Shown here piece by piece: positions 39,042 through 47,006 of a stretch of DNA of 64,000 nucleotides. Within the stretch, counting starts at the first letter, position 1; every line of letters begins with the position of its first letter. Position numbers and translations under genes: made by a program. The DNA comes from Mesorhizobium amorphae CCNWGS0123. GTDB taxonomy: Bacteria; Pseudomonadota; Alphaproteobacteria; Rhizobiales; Rhizobiaceae. The notes under the pieces are model-generated. The model saw nothing but the letters and a program-made list of their open reading frames with translations. It was not told the origin of the DNA and searched no databases. Location of the stretch: NCBI RefSeq assembly GCF_001686985.1, contig NZ_CP015318.1, positions 3,098,001 to 3,162,000 on the forward strand, written 5' to 3'.

Positions 39042-39371
39042 TCAGCCGCCGCTGGCCGGTGCAGCCGGGGCTGGTGCTGGTTCGGCAGGCGCCGGTGCTG
39101 GTTCGGCAGGCGCGGGAGCCGGTGCGGCAGGCGCCGGTTCAGCCGGAGCGCTTGCAGCCGGAGCGGGTGCAGCCGGAGCGGGTGCGGCAGGCGCTTGGGC
39201 CGCAGGCGCATCAACCTTCACGTTGACGTCACCTCCGCCGCCCCCAGGCATGTGGACGATACCCGTGGCAAACAGCAATACGACTATTGCGACGATTGCC
39301 ACGATGACGGCGATAGCTGTGGTGCCACCTCCGCCTCCGCCTGAATTGATAACAGTTGGGCCATCAGCCAT
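39042..39371 (-). CDS. Membrane-anchored Ala/Pro-rich protein
   Basis: The 109-residue product has a Gly-rich N-terminus, one transmembrane helix (TTAIAVIVAIVAIVVLLFAT), a short GGGGGDVNVKVD stretch and a low-complexity tail of PAP and PAEPAPAP repeats of about 50 residues, reminiscent of periplasm-spanning or cell-wall-reaching tails. AAGGAG precedes ATG 39371. No named family is recognised. An exact EcfG-type promoter lies 124 bp upstream. Confidence 0.8.
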   Translation of the reverse strand: MADGPTVINSGGGGGGTTAIAVIVAIVAIVVLLFATGIVHMPGGGGGDVNVKVDAPAAQAPAAPAPAAPAPAASAPAEPAPAAPAPAPAEPAPAPAEPAPAPAAPASGG

Positions 39372-39494
39372 AATTTATCTCCTTTTCAGATTACAAAGAA
39401 TCCAAGCGTTTCAGACGCAAGACCAAAATAGCGGTGCGACTATCACCGTAAATGCTTCTGCCCAGGAGCTTTCCCCAAGAATCGCTCGAAGATA

Positions 39495-39519
39495 AACGGA
39501 CGACATCGGCTTCCGTTCC
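39495..39519 (-). promoter_or_regulatory. EcfG-type general stress promoter
   Basis: On the minus strand GGAAC, 16 bases, CGTT: exact consensus. The next supported minus-strand start is the Ala/Pro-rich membrane protein, 124 bp on, which would give a long leader. Confidence 0.7.
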
Positions 39520-39627
39520 TTGAAGGGACGGCTGGCCAAAGAAGTTCCATTGCGAAGGTCTTCCTGAGGATGCTTCATACAGGCTTTGATGCTAGCTCGA
39601 CAGGCTTGTCGCCGGGTGCCCGGCCGC

Positions 39628-39729
39628 TCAACCAAGGACGAGTGCAGCCAGTAGAACCGTAAGGACAAGCGACAGCGGAACGGCAAGAAGACAGGCCGCC
39701 TCCAAGGTGTTGGCTTGCCAAGAGTTCAT
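39628..39729 (-). CDS. 33-residue single-span membrane peptide
   Basis: ATG 39729 has a perfect GGGAGG five bases upstream and opens MNSWQANTLEAACLLAVPLS, closing with LVLTVLLAALVLG: a polar N-terminus of about ten residues and one hydrophobic helix. An exact EcfG-type promoter (17-base spacer) ends 29 bp upstream. It is too short for routine gene calls. Function unknown; a membrane-active stress peptide is the simplest reading. Confidence 0.65.
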   Translation of the reverse strand: MNSWQANTLEAACLLAVPLSLVLTVLLAALVLG

Positions 39730-39757
39730 CGGGGCCTCCCGTTTGGTTTCCTTTCCA

Positions 39758-39783
39758 AACGGGCAGCGCGGCCCGATAGTTCC
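39758..39783 (-). promoter_or_regulatory. EcfG-type general stress promoter
   Basis: On the minus strand GGAAC, 17 bases, CGTT: exact consensus with the longer permitted spacer, 29 bp before the 33-residue peptide start. Confidence 0.8.
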
Positions 39784-39864
39784 GAACACTCAGGCGCTCG
39801 ACACGGGGAAGCGGCAGCGGATTGGTTCCAGGGGTGGCTGAGCAGGCCCGGATGGCGCGGAAGG

Positions 39865-40935
39865 CTACGCCGCCCGCGGAATGCGCGAGATGAATGTCGC
39901 CCTGGTCACAGACACGCTGGTGCCGTCGGTGTCGCTGATGACCTCGATCTTGGCCTCCAACTGCTTGACCAGCGCCTCGACGATGGCTGTTCCGAGGCCC
40001 ACGCTCGGCACTTCGCCGGCCGCCTTGCCCGCGCCATTGTCCGAGACCGTCAGCTTCCAGTCGCTGCCGTCGGTCTCGTAGGTTACCTGGATCAGCGCCT
40101 TGGCCTTCTCCCGGGGGAAGGCATATTTGATGGCGTTGAGGACGAGTTCGGTGACGATCAGGCCGAGGCTCACTGCCTTCTGCGAGTCTATCCTGCCGCC
40201 TTGCGCCGTGACGTTGACCTTGATCGGCTGGTCCTCACCGACCATCGACGAGGCCAGGCTGCCGCACAACTTCGACAAATAGGACACGACGTCGATCTCC
40301 TCCATGCCGGCCGAGGTGTGGAGATGACGCTGCACTTCGGCCACCGACAGCACCCGTTGATGGGCGTCCTTGAGGTGCTGGCGGGTTTCCTCGGAGGTGA
40401 CCGAGCGGGCCTTCAGCAGCAAAATGCTGGCGATGATCTGCAGGCTGTTGGCAACCCTGTGCTCCATCTCGCGCAGCAGCACATCCTTCTGCCGCAGCAG
40501 GTCTTCGGTGCGGGCGAGAAGCTCTTCCTTTTCCTTCTCGATGGAACGGCGGGCGGTGATGTCGTTGAAGGCAAGCAGGATGGTGACGGCCGAACTGTGG
40601 TCGTAGAGCACCTTTCGCGCGTTGAGCAGCATCGTGCGTTGGCCGATATTGGGGAAGTCATGTTCGACCTCGAAGCCGTCCATCGCGGTCTTTTCGGGGA
40701 TGATCGTCTCCAAAAGCAGGCGCAGTGCCGGAATGTCCCACTGGCCATCGCCCAGCGCATAGAGCAGCGAGCCGTGCGTCTGCTCCGGATCGACCTTGAA
40801 GGTCTCATAGAAGGAGCGGCTGGCCGCCAGCACGCGAAACTGTTCGTCGAGCACGAGGAAAGGTTCGACGATCGTATTGACGATGGCCTGCGCCAGCGTC
40901 TGCGCGTCATCGATGTTGGCGATGGGATGAAACAA
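39865..40935 (-). CDS. PAS domain, HisKA_2-family sensor histidine kinase
   Basis: The 356-residue soluble kinase has an N-terminal PAS domain (NTIVEPFLVLDEQFRVLAAS, FYETFKVDPEQTHGSLLYAL), a short coiled coil (SIEKEKEELLARTEDLLRQK), a HisKA_2 domain with acceptor His in LLREMEHRVANSLQIIASIL, and an HATPase domain (VTELVLNAIKYAFPREKAKA, LTVSDNGAGK, GLGTAIVEALVKQLEAKIEV). HisKA_2/HWE kinases commonly feed the general stress response in alphaproteobacteria. No response-regulator gene is adjacent; it lies within the cluster of EcfG-type promoters. Confidence 0.9.
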   Translation of the reverse strand: MFHPIANIDDAQTLAQAIVNTIVEPFLVLDEQFRVLAASRSFYETFKVDPEQTHGSLLYALGDGQWDIPALRLLLETIIPEKTAMDGFEVEHDFPNIGQRTMLLNARKVLYDHSSAVTILLAFNDITARRSIEKEKEELLARTEDLLRQKDVLLREMEHRVANSLQIIASILLLKARSVTSEETRQHLKDAHQRVLSVAEVQRHLHTSAGMEEIDVVSYLSKLCGSLASSMVGEDQPIKVNVTAQGGRIDSQKAVSLGLIVTELVLNAIKYAFPREKAKALIQVTYETDGSDWKLTVSDNGAGKAAGEVPSVGLGTAIVEALVKQLEAKIEVISDTDGTSVSVTRATFISRIPRAA

Positions 40936-41262
40936 GGCTTAAAGCCGATCTGGAGGCGTTTTTCGCCTCCTCTCAAGGGCTATCATTACACCGTTGCCGG
41001 CTTCGTGTCGCGAATTGAATCGGGCCGACAGTGCCAGCCTGCCTTTCCCTCCTGGGGGCGAGCAGCCGGGTCAGGTCATGGCGTTGTTGCAGAGACCGCG
41101 GCGAACGTGGTGTGTCCCCAACATGTTCCCTTGCCGGGTTTCGGTCTGATCCTGCTATCGGACCTAAGTCTGAGTGCCGCGCGAAAAGGTCTGCAGTGTC
41201 ATATCGCCCGGAACCTTGGGGCCCAGTACTCGTTCCCAGAAGCAAGTTTTCAGGAGGAAAAG
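40936..41262. other. 327-bp divergent region with an EcfG promoter
   Basis: It separates the leftward kinase from a rightward 19-codon ORF. A GGAGGCG/CGCCTCC inverted repeat lies at about 40960-40977 just upstream of the kinase start, and the EcfG-type promoter is at 41210-41234. No other gene is seen. Confidence 0.45.
41210..41234 (+). promoter_or_regulatory. EcfG-type general stress promoter
   Basis: GGAAC at 41210-41214, 16 bases, CGTT at 41231-41234: exact consensus on the plus strand, 28 bp before ATG 41263, which has AGGAGG in front of it. Confidence 0.8.
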
Positions 41263-41322
41263 ATGGATGAGAGCGTCGGTCAAGATCGCTGGCTATTGGC
41301 GTCAGTTTTTGGGTATGTATAA
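41263..41322 (+). CDS. Possible 19-residue peptide downstream of a stress promoter
   Basis: ATG 41263 is preceded by AGGAGG at optimal distance and opens MDESVGQDRWLLASVFGYV, then TAA. It is the only ORF following the exact EcfG-type promoter before a gap of more than 200 bp to the AI-2E-family gene. It could be a true micropeptide, a leader, or the start of a gene shortened by mutation. No family is known. Confidence 0.45.
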   Translation: MDESVGQDRWLLASVFGYV

Positions 41323-41546
41323 CGATTGGGGTCTTCTTTAGCTGATCTATGAAGATGCGTCTTAAGTATGGGTTAGATGCACCGGTATCTACGCAGCAAC
41401 GTCCCTTCCTGTGTCGATAGGGTTTGCCCGCGACCCGCCCCGGGTGGCGGGCGAAGCCTTGTGAGGCAGCACTATCCTGTGGAACGCAAACGTTGCGCGC
41501 CGACTAAATATACCCGATCATGACCTTGGCAGGGTGGAGGCATCAA

Positions 41547-43526
41547 GTGACGACCAGTCGTCGAGACCCGTCGGGCCCCGGGCTGGGGAGCATTCTTTCC
41601 GCTGCCACGGCCCCGCGCATGTCATTGCCCACCGTCGCGACTGTCGTGGCGGCGATCGCCGCCCTGTATTTCGGCCGCGAGGTTTTCCTGCCGATCGCCA
41701 TCGCGCTGCTGCTGACCTTTGCGCTTGCCCCGGTCGTTTCCGCCCTCAAACGAATAGGCCTTCCTCGCACCCCTGCTGTCATCGTCAGTGTGCTCAGCGC
41801 ATTCGCGGCACTCGCCTTGTTATCCTTCATTGTCGCATCGCAGGTCAGCGAACTGGCGCAGAACATCCCAGTTTACCAGACAAACATCCTGACCAAGGTC
41901 CGCGCGCTCAAGGAGACCGGCGTCGGCGGCGGCATCGTTTCCAGATTGAGCAGCGTGGTCGAGCGCATCGGCCAGGAGATCGAGCGCCAGGAGCCGCAGC
42001 TGCCATCCGCTGCCGAGGCACCGAAACGCGAGCCCCTGCCAGTCGAGATCGTCGCCCGCGAAAGGCCGCTCGAAGTGCTGCAGAACCTGGTCGGCCCGCT
42101 GATCAGCCCGCTGGCTTCGGCCGGCCTGATCATCATCGTCGTCATCTTCATGCTGCTGGAGCGGGAGGATCTGCGCGACCGCTTCATCCGCCTTGTCGGC
42201 TATGGCGACCTTCACCGCACCACGCAGGCGCTGCAGGATGCCGGCACCAGGGTCGGCCAGTATCTGCTCATGCAGCTGGTGGTGAATATCGTCTACGCCA
42301 TACCCATTACGATCGGGCTGTGGATCCTCGGCATTCCCAATGCGCTCTTGTGGGGCCTGCTGGCGCTGGCGCTGCGCTTCGTTCCCTATATCGGCCCGAT
42401 CATCGGCGCGCTGCTGCCGCTGTTCCTGGCGCTGGCGGTGGCGCCCGGCTGGTCGCTGCTGCTATGGACGGCCGGGCTGTTCGTGGTCATGGAGATGCTC
42501 ACCGGCAATGTCATCGAACCCTGGCTCTATGGCTCGCGCACCGGGCTGTCGCCGCTCGCCATCATCGTCGCGGCGATCTTCTGGACCTGGCTCTGGGGGC
42601 CGCTCGGCCTGGTCCTGTCGACGCCGCTCACCGTCTGTCTGGTCGTGCTCGGCCGGCACGTGCCGCAGTTCGAATTCCTCGACGTCCTTTTCGGCAACGA
42701 GCCGGTGCTCGAGCCGCATGCCCGGCTCTACCAGCGGCTGTTGGCGGGCGATCCTGACGAAGCCACCGACCATGCCGAGGAAATGCTGGAAGAGAAATAT
42801 CTGGTCGACTTCTACGACAAGGTCGCCATCCCGGCCTTGCTGCTTGGCGAGCAGGATCGTGTCCGTGGCGTCATGGACGAGCAGCAGCGGCAGCAGGTGG
42901 CGGCCAGCGCGCTGACGCTCGTCGCCAATCTCGACGACAGCGCACGCGAGGAAGCGGAAGAGGACGATGAGCCGGCCGTGGCCGACGAGACCGCTGCGAA
43001 CGGGGGCAAAGACGCCGCCGGCGAGGCCGAGGCCGAACTGCCCGACGGCACCGGCATGTCGGTGCTGTGTGCCGGCGGGCGCGGCGAACTCGACGATGCC
43101 GCCGCCGCCATGCTGGCGCAGGTGTTGGAAGTCCAGGGCGCCACCGTGTCGAAGGCAAGCTTTGTCGACATGGAGGCCGTAGGCATTCGTCGCCTCGAAC
43201 TCGATGCCGTCGACAGCGTCGTGGTCGGCTTCCTCAACCGCAACTCCGTCAAGCACGCCCGTTTCCTGGTGCGTCGGCTGAAGCGCGTCAGGCCGGCGCT
43301 GCGGGTCGGCATCGTGTTCTGGTCGGAGGCCGGCAACAACGACAGACAATCCGCCGAAGCGCTGGCCGGCGATCTCAACGCCGATTTCGTCGCCTATGGC
43401 ATGGTCGACGCCGTGCTGGGCGCGCTGACCGACGCGCCGCCGGTCAAGCTCAAGCTCGCCGCGAAGCGTCGCCTGCGGCGACGCCCGCCCGCCCGCAAGA
43501 AGGCGGCGCTCGCGGTAGCCGGCTGA
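41547..43526 (+). CDS. AI-2E family transporter with a long C-terminal extension
   Basis: The 659-residue protein has the AI-2E/PerM-type membrane region (residues about 20-370): VFLPIAIALLLTFALAPVVS, SPLASAGLIIIVVIFMLLER, LGIPNALLWGLLALALRFVP with YIGPIIGALLPLF, and MLTGNVIEPWLYGSRTGLSP. A cytoplasmic tail of about 280 residues holds an acidic linker (ARE-EAEEDDEPAVADE) and a Rossmann-like domain (GMSVLCAGGRGELDDAAAAM, VVVGFLNRNSVKHARFLVRR) resembling a cobalamin-binding fold. GTG 41547 has GGAGG six bases upstream; ATG 41520 is the alternative. Many members are not AI-2 exporters but ion antiporters; the role here is unknown. Confidence 0.85.
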   Translation: MTTSRRDPSGPGLGSILSAATAPRMSLPTVATVVAAIAALYFGREVFLPIAIALLLTFALAPVVSALKRIGLPRTPAVIVSVLSAFAALALLSFIVASQVSELAQNIPVYQTNILTKVRALKETGVGGGIVSRLSSVVERIGQEIERQEPQLPSAAEAPKREPLPVEIVARERPLEVLQNLVGPLISPLASAGLIIIVVIFMLLEREDLRDRFIRLVGYGDLHRTTQALQDAGTRVGQYLLMQLVVNIVYAIPITIGLWILGIPNALLWGLLALALRFVPYIGPIIGALLPLFLALAVAPGWSLLLWTAGLFVVMEMLTGNVIEPWLYGSRTGLSPLAIIVAAIFWTWLWGPLGLVLSTPLTVCLVVLGRHVPQFEFLDVLFGNEPVLEPHARLYQRLLAGDPDEATDHAEEMLEEKYLVDFYDKVAIPALLLGEQDRVRGVMDEQQRQQVAASALTLVANLDDSAREEAEEDDEPAVADETAANGGKDAAGEAEAELPDGTGMSVLCAGGRGELDDAAAAMLAQVLEVQGATVSKASFVDMEAVGIRRLELDAVDSVVVGFLNRNSVKHARFLVRRLKRVRPALRVGIVFWSEAGNNDRQSAEALAGDLNADFVAYGMVDAVLGALTDAPPVKLKLAAKRRLRRRPPARKKAALAVAG

Positions 43527-43527
43527 A

Positions 43528-43571
43528 CCCGCGGCGACGAGGCTGCAGGCCTAGTCGTCGTCGCGCGCGGG
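43528..43571. other. Long GC-rich hairpin at a convergent gene end
   Basis: CCCGCGGCGACGA and TCGTCGTCGCGCGCGGG can pair with a one-base bulge around a 14-base loop, directly after the AI-2E-family stop codon and before the convergent small-protein stop at 43609. It has no U tract. It probably ends transcription from both sides. Confidence 0.5.
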
Positions 43572-43608
43572 CCATTGGATCCGGGCGTCACGGCCAGCAG
43601 AAAGCGAC

Positions 43609-43833
43609 CTATTGGAAATTGAGGTACAGCGCCGGCGGATACTGCGATCCGTCCGTAGCCGGCGCCGCCTTTGCGTCGGCAGGCGTGATCCCGCCCGTCG
43701 GTGTGTTGTCGAGCGGCGGCCGGCTTTCTTCGATCGCGGGCGCTGTCGTGTCGGTGACTGGCATCTTTGTCTTGGCCTCCACCGCCTGCGACAGTGCAAG
43801 CACGACGAAAAGTGCGGATAGTGCGCGTTTCAT
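43609..43833 (-). CDS. Small exported protein, unknown family
   Basis: The 74-residue product has a signal peptide (MKRALSALFVVLALSQAVEA) and a Pro/Thr/Asp-rich mature part that appears unstructured (SRPPLDNTPTGGITPADAKA) ending YPPALYLNFQ. AGGAAGGGG precedes ATG 43833. It follows another small exported protein by 47 bp on the same strand. No domain is recognised. Confidence 0.65.
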   Translation of the reverse strand: MKRALSALFVVLALSQAVEAKTKMPVTDTTAPAIEESRPPLDNTPTGGITPADAKAAPATDGSQYPPALYLNFQ

Positions 43834-43880
43834 GAGATTCCCCTTCCTGTATCCACGACTCCTGGTGCCGGGTGCCGAAT

Positions 43881-44144
43881 TCATTCCTTGAAACCGGCGG
43901 CGTCGAGCAGGGCGACCTGCTTTCCGTCGATGTAGAAGCGTATCGAATGCGCGTCGCCGTCGACTTCGATGCGCGTCGGCTGGATGGCTGGCGTCGGCTT
44001 GACGTATGTCGCTGCCGCGCGTGAGCTGATCCCCGCAGCTGCTCGCGATGGTCCGGTCGGCCCGAAGGTCAGGAACAGCGCCATTGCGGCGCATCCAGCC
44101 GCAGCCGCGATAAAGGGGATTGTGGGAGAAGCAGTCCGGGACAT
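43881..44144 (-). CDS. Small membrane-anchored or exported protein, unknown family
   Basis: The 87-residue product starts MSRTASPTIPFIAAAAGCAA and continues MALFLTFGPTGPSRAAA, one hydrophobic helix that may be a signal or anchor. The C-terminal part (TRIEVDGDAHSIRFYIDGKQ followed by VALLDAAGFKE) looks like a short beta-rich domain. AAAGGAA precedes ATG 44144. It is upstream of and probably co-transcribed with the 74-residue protein gene. Confidence 0.6.
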   Translation of the reverse strand: MSRTASPTIPFIAAAAGCAAMALFLTFGPTGPSRAAAGISSRAAATYVKPTPAIQPTRIEVDGDAHSIRFYIDGKQVALLDAAGFKE

Positions 44145-44333
44145 CGATCCGTTCCTTTCTTGTTGAGGTGCCGTGAAGCTCAGTTTCGCCGATTGCTCCA
44201 ACTGAGTGTCACGGGTTCGACGAAGGAAGGGATAGCGTGCTTGCCCGCGCAAATGCGAGTTTGATGACGGTTCCCCTTGCCCTCGATCAGCTTAGCGCTG
44301 GCCATGGCACCGAACAGGTCGGATGTGCGGAAC

Positions 44334-44361
44334 TCCGTGGAATTCTTTGGAATTCCACGGA
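44334..44361. promoter_or_regulatory. Perfect 12-bp inverted repeat, candidate operator
   Basis: Arms TCCGTGGAATTC and GAATTCCACGGA are separated by TTTG, 78 bp upstream of ATG 44440 and followed by an A/T-rich ATATTAGCATG stretch suitable as a -10 region. The inner GGAATTC/GAATTCC symmetry suggests a dimeric regulator rather than a terminator (no T run follows). The adjacent HTH-like protein is the obvious candidate binder. Confidence 0.55.
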
Positions 44362-44439
44362 TATTAGCATGTGGAAAAATACGGCGGCAGGAATTGGCCG
44401 TGCGTGTTATGCCTGCAGCGGGCATTGAGGGGCAGTTGA

Positions 44440-45375
44440 ATGGCACAGCATATCGCGCAGAAGCTGCGCCTCACATCTGCATTGCTCGGGACCGTCAGCC
44501 GCAAGGATCTGGCGGCGGCATTCCGGCGCGTCAATCCGAAGACGGCCTTCGATCTCGGCCGCGCCGACAAATGGCTGCAGGGCCGCGCCCAGCCGCGCGA
44601 TCACAGCGTCTATGACGATTGGGCCAAGCTCTTGCGGCTGGCACAATCAGGCGTCTGGATCGCCGAGAGTGACCTGGCGAGCTTCACCGCCGAAATCTGC
44701 GCCCAGCACGGCGTCGACAGAGCGGAGCTGGAGCGGCACGCAGGCGCTCAGTTCGAGACCTCGTCCACCCACGAAGAGCGCAGCCTCGCCTTCGCGCTCG
44801 CCGGAACCTACGCCTGTTATTCGCGCGCCTGGTCGCCCTACTATCGCGGCCACTTCATCAAGGGCATCCTGTCGATCGAGGGAGGGCCTGGCCTGCATGG
44901 CCTGACTGCCACCTATCGCGAGGCCTTGCCGACCGGCCAGCTGGTGCTTGGCGGCCCGGTCACGCCGGCCAAGCGCGGCCTCTACGTGCATCTGAAGGAA
45001 GTCGGCGGCGATGCCCAGTTCTTCCTCAGCCTGTTCCCGCAGTCGAAGCCGGGAAGCGTGCTTGGCGGCTATATGTGCGGCACCGCCATCATCGGCCCGG
45101 AGGCGCAGCCGTCGCTGACAAGGATCCTCGTCGTGCATGTGCGCGACCTGGCGCCCGGCGCCGCTTCGTGGGGCGGATACCTGCTGCCCGACCAGTCAAT
45201 CACTAGGGATCTGGCATTGCTCGGCATGGCAATAGAGCAGCCGGAGTTGGTCGACCGGCAGCTCACGCGGTTCCTGGTTGGGGGCAGCGACGGCGGCGTC
45301 CACCAGATCCCGCCGACCGAGTTCCGCGCCATCCTCGATGTGTTCGACCGCCATTGGCTGAGCCACGCGGGCTAG
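44440..45375 (+). CDS. Conserved hypothetical protein with an N-terminal HTH-like region
   Basis: The 311-residue protein starts with RLTSALLGTVSRKDLAAAFR and DLGRADKWLQGRAQPRDHSV, which resembles an XRE-like helix-turn-helix (compare the xxRWxxGxxxPR ending of that fold). The remaining 230 residues (YYRGHFIKGILSIEGGPGLH, QFFLSLFPQSKPGSVLGGYM, LPDQSITRDLALLGMAIEQP) fit no family I recognise; they may form a ligand domain. GAGGGG precedes the ATG. A perfect 28-bp operator-like palindrome lies upstream, suggesting autoregulation. It is not in an operon. Confidence 0.6.
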   Translation: MAQHIAQKLRLTSALLGTVSRKDLAAAFRRVNPKTAFDLGRADKWLQGRAQPRDHSVYDDWAKLLRLAQSGVWIAESDLASFTAEICAQHGVDRAELERHAGAQFETSSTHEERSLAFALAGTYACYSRAWSPYYRGHFIKGILSIEGGPGLHGLTATYREALPTGQLVLGGPVTPAKRGLYVHLKEVGGDAQFFLSLFPQSKPGSVLGGYMCGTAIIGPEAQPSLTRILVVHVRDLAPGAASWGGYLLPDQSITRDLALLGMAIEQPELVDRQLTRFLVGGSDGGVHQIPPTEFRAILDVFDRHWLSHAG

Positions 45376-45384
45376 GGTCGCCCT

Positions 45385-46326
45385 TCACGCCGACCAGAAA
45401 TAGCGCACGGTGTGAAAGAACACCGGGGCAGCGAAGACCAGGCTGTCGGCGCGGTCCATCATGCCGCCATGGCCTTCGATCAGATGGCCCCAGTCCTTCA
45501 CGCCCTGGTCGCGCTTGATGGCCGAGGCGACAAGTCCGCCGAGAAATCCCATCAGGCAGGCAACGAGGGCGACGGCCGCCGCCTGCAGCGGCGAGAACGG
45601 CGTCAGGAAGGACAGCAGCGCTCCGAGCAGGCTCGATGCCGCCAGCCCGCCGACCAGCCCTTCCCAGGTCTTCGACGGCGAGACGGACGGCGACAGCAGG
45701 TGCTTTCCGAACAGCTTGCCGAAAATGTATTGCAGCACGTCGCTGCCTTGCACGGTGATGATCAGGAAGGCGATGAGCAGCAGGTTGCGGCCCTCGAAGC
45801 CGGGCACGTTGAGCGTCAACAGCGCCGGCACATGGCTGACGCAGTAGACCGAGATCATGACCGCCCATTGCTGCGCCGCGACGCGCTCGAGGAAGCGCTC
45901 GGTGTCGCCGTTGAGCGCGGTGATCGCCGGCATCAGGAGGAAGCAGTAGACCGGGATGAAGATGGTGAAGAGCCCGTACCAGGCGGTCCACACCAGCCAG
46001 TACTGGAACGGGATGATGATGCCGAACATGCCGAGCAGCACCCAATGGTCGCTGCGCCGGCTGTGCGTCAGCGTCACGAATTCGCGCAGTGCCGCAAACG
46101 AGATCAGCGCGAACAGGATGGTCATGCCGGTGCGGCCGAAGAAGAACGCGACGGTGATCGCCACCACCATCACCCACCAGGCGTTGATGCGCTGGGTGAG
46201 GTTGACCAGCGTCGAGGACAGCGGCTTCGGCGCCCGCCACGACAGGATGCCGGCGACGAGGCTGGCCGTGGTCAACACGCCGACCAGGCCGATCACCAGG
46301 ATCATGGTTTCATGCATCGGTGGCAT
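45385..46326 (-). CDS. CDP-diglyceride synthetase-like protein (CdsA/YnbB type)
   Basis: The 313-residue membrane protein has about eight hydrophobic spans and the CdsA signature near its C-terminus: SPSVSPSKTWEGLVGGL, then AIKRDQGVKDWGHLIEGHGG and MMDRADSLVF. CdsA makes CDP-diacylglycerol from phosphatidate and CTP; this is a shortened, YnbB-like branch. Its ATG overlaps the acyltransferase stop as TGATG. It would supply activated lipid to the CDP-alcohol phosphatidyltransferase at the start of the same cluster. Confidence 0.88.
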   Translation of the reverse strand: MPPMHETMILVIGLVGVLTTASLVAGILSWRAPKPLSSTLVNLTQRINAWWVMVVAITVAFFFGRTGMTILFALISFAALREFVTLTHSRRSDHWVLLGMFGIIIPFQYWLVWTAWYGLFTIFIPVYCFLLMPAITALNGDTERFLERVAAQQWAVMISVYCVSHVPALLTLNVPGFEGRNLLLIAFLIITVQGSDVLQYIFGKLFGKHLLSPSVSPSKTWEGLVGGLAASSLLGALLSFLTPFSPLQAAAVALVACLMGFLGGLVASAIKRDQGVKDWGHLIEGHGGMMDRADSLVFAAPVFFHTVRYFWSA

Positions 46327-47006
46327 CAGTCATCTCGATCCGGGCGGGGGTTGAGCGCAAGCAGCGTCTGGCGGGCGCGCTCGAGGAAGGCGCGCCGGTC
46401 CTCGCCGGGCGCGATGGATACCGCGGGGCCGAAGACGACGCGGCACAGAAGCGGCACCGGCAGGAACTGGCCCTTGGGCAGCACGCGCGACATGTTCTCG
46501 ATCCAGCACGGGATCAACTCGACCTCAGGCCGCGCCATCGACAGATTATAGAGGCCTGAGCGGAATGGCAGCAGTGGCTGGTCTGTCGTGTTGCGGGTGC
46601 CCTCGGGGAACAGGATCAGCGAGTGGCCCTGGTCGAGCACGGAGAGCATGATCGAGATCGGGTTCTGCGCCTCGTCGGTCCACTGCCGGTGGATCAGCAC
46701 CGACGACAGCATGTCCTCGGCGATGTAGCGGCGCAGCCGCGACTTGCCCCAGTATTCCGCCGCCGCCACCGCATGGGTGCGGGCGCGCACCTTTTCGCTG
46801 AGGCAGGCCGACAACAGGATGAAGTCGCCATGGCTGGCATGGTTGGCGAAGTAGATGCGCTGCCGCTCCGAGGGCTGGCTGCCGTTCCAGATCGGCCGCA
46901 CCCCGGTCACCACCCAGGCCAGCGCCGACAGGCCGACCGAGGTCACCGTCTGCAGCAGGGTAAATGTGTTGGCGCGGAGGTGGAGTTTGGTCATCGAAGG
47001 GCTCAT
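46326..47006 (-). CDS. 1-acylglycerol-3-phosphate acyltransferase (PlsC-like)
   Basis: The 226-residue protein has the PlsC acyltransferase motifs in order: HX4D in YFANHASHGDFILLSACLS, the glycerol-phosphate binding motif in ILFPEGTRNTTDQPL and a later VELIPCWIENMSRVLPKG. One N-terminal membrane anchor is likely. It could make the phosphatidate used by the CdsA-like enzyme. It overlaps both neighbours and has no counterpart in E. coli ynbABCD. Confidence 0.88.
   Translation of the reverse strand: MSPSMTKLHLRANTFTLLQTVTSVGLSALAWVVTGVRPIWNGSQPSERQRIYFANHASHGDFILLSACLSEKVRARTHAVAAAEYWGKSRLRRYIAEDMLSSVLIHRQWTDEAQNPISIMLSVLDQGHSLILFPEGTRNTTDQPLLPFRSGLYNLSMARPEVELIPCWIENMSRVLPKGQFLPVPLLCRVVFGPAVSIAPGEDRRAFLERARQTLLALNPRPDRDD

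Noticed and set aside
39715..41322. A 535-codon plus-strand ORF spanning the HisKA_2 kinase gene
   Set aside because: The kinase on the other strand has unmistakable motifs. Only the last 19 codons of this frame, behind AGGAGG, were kept as a separate small ORF.
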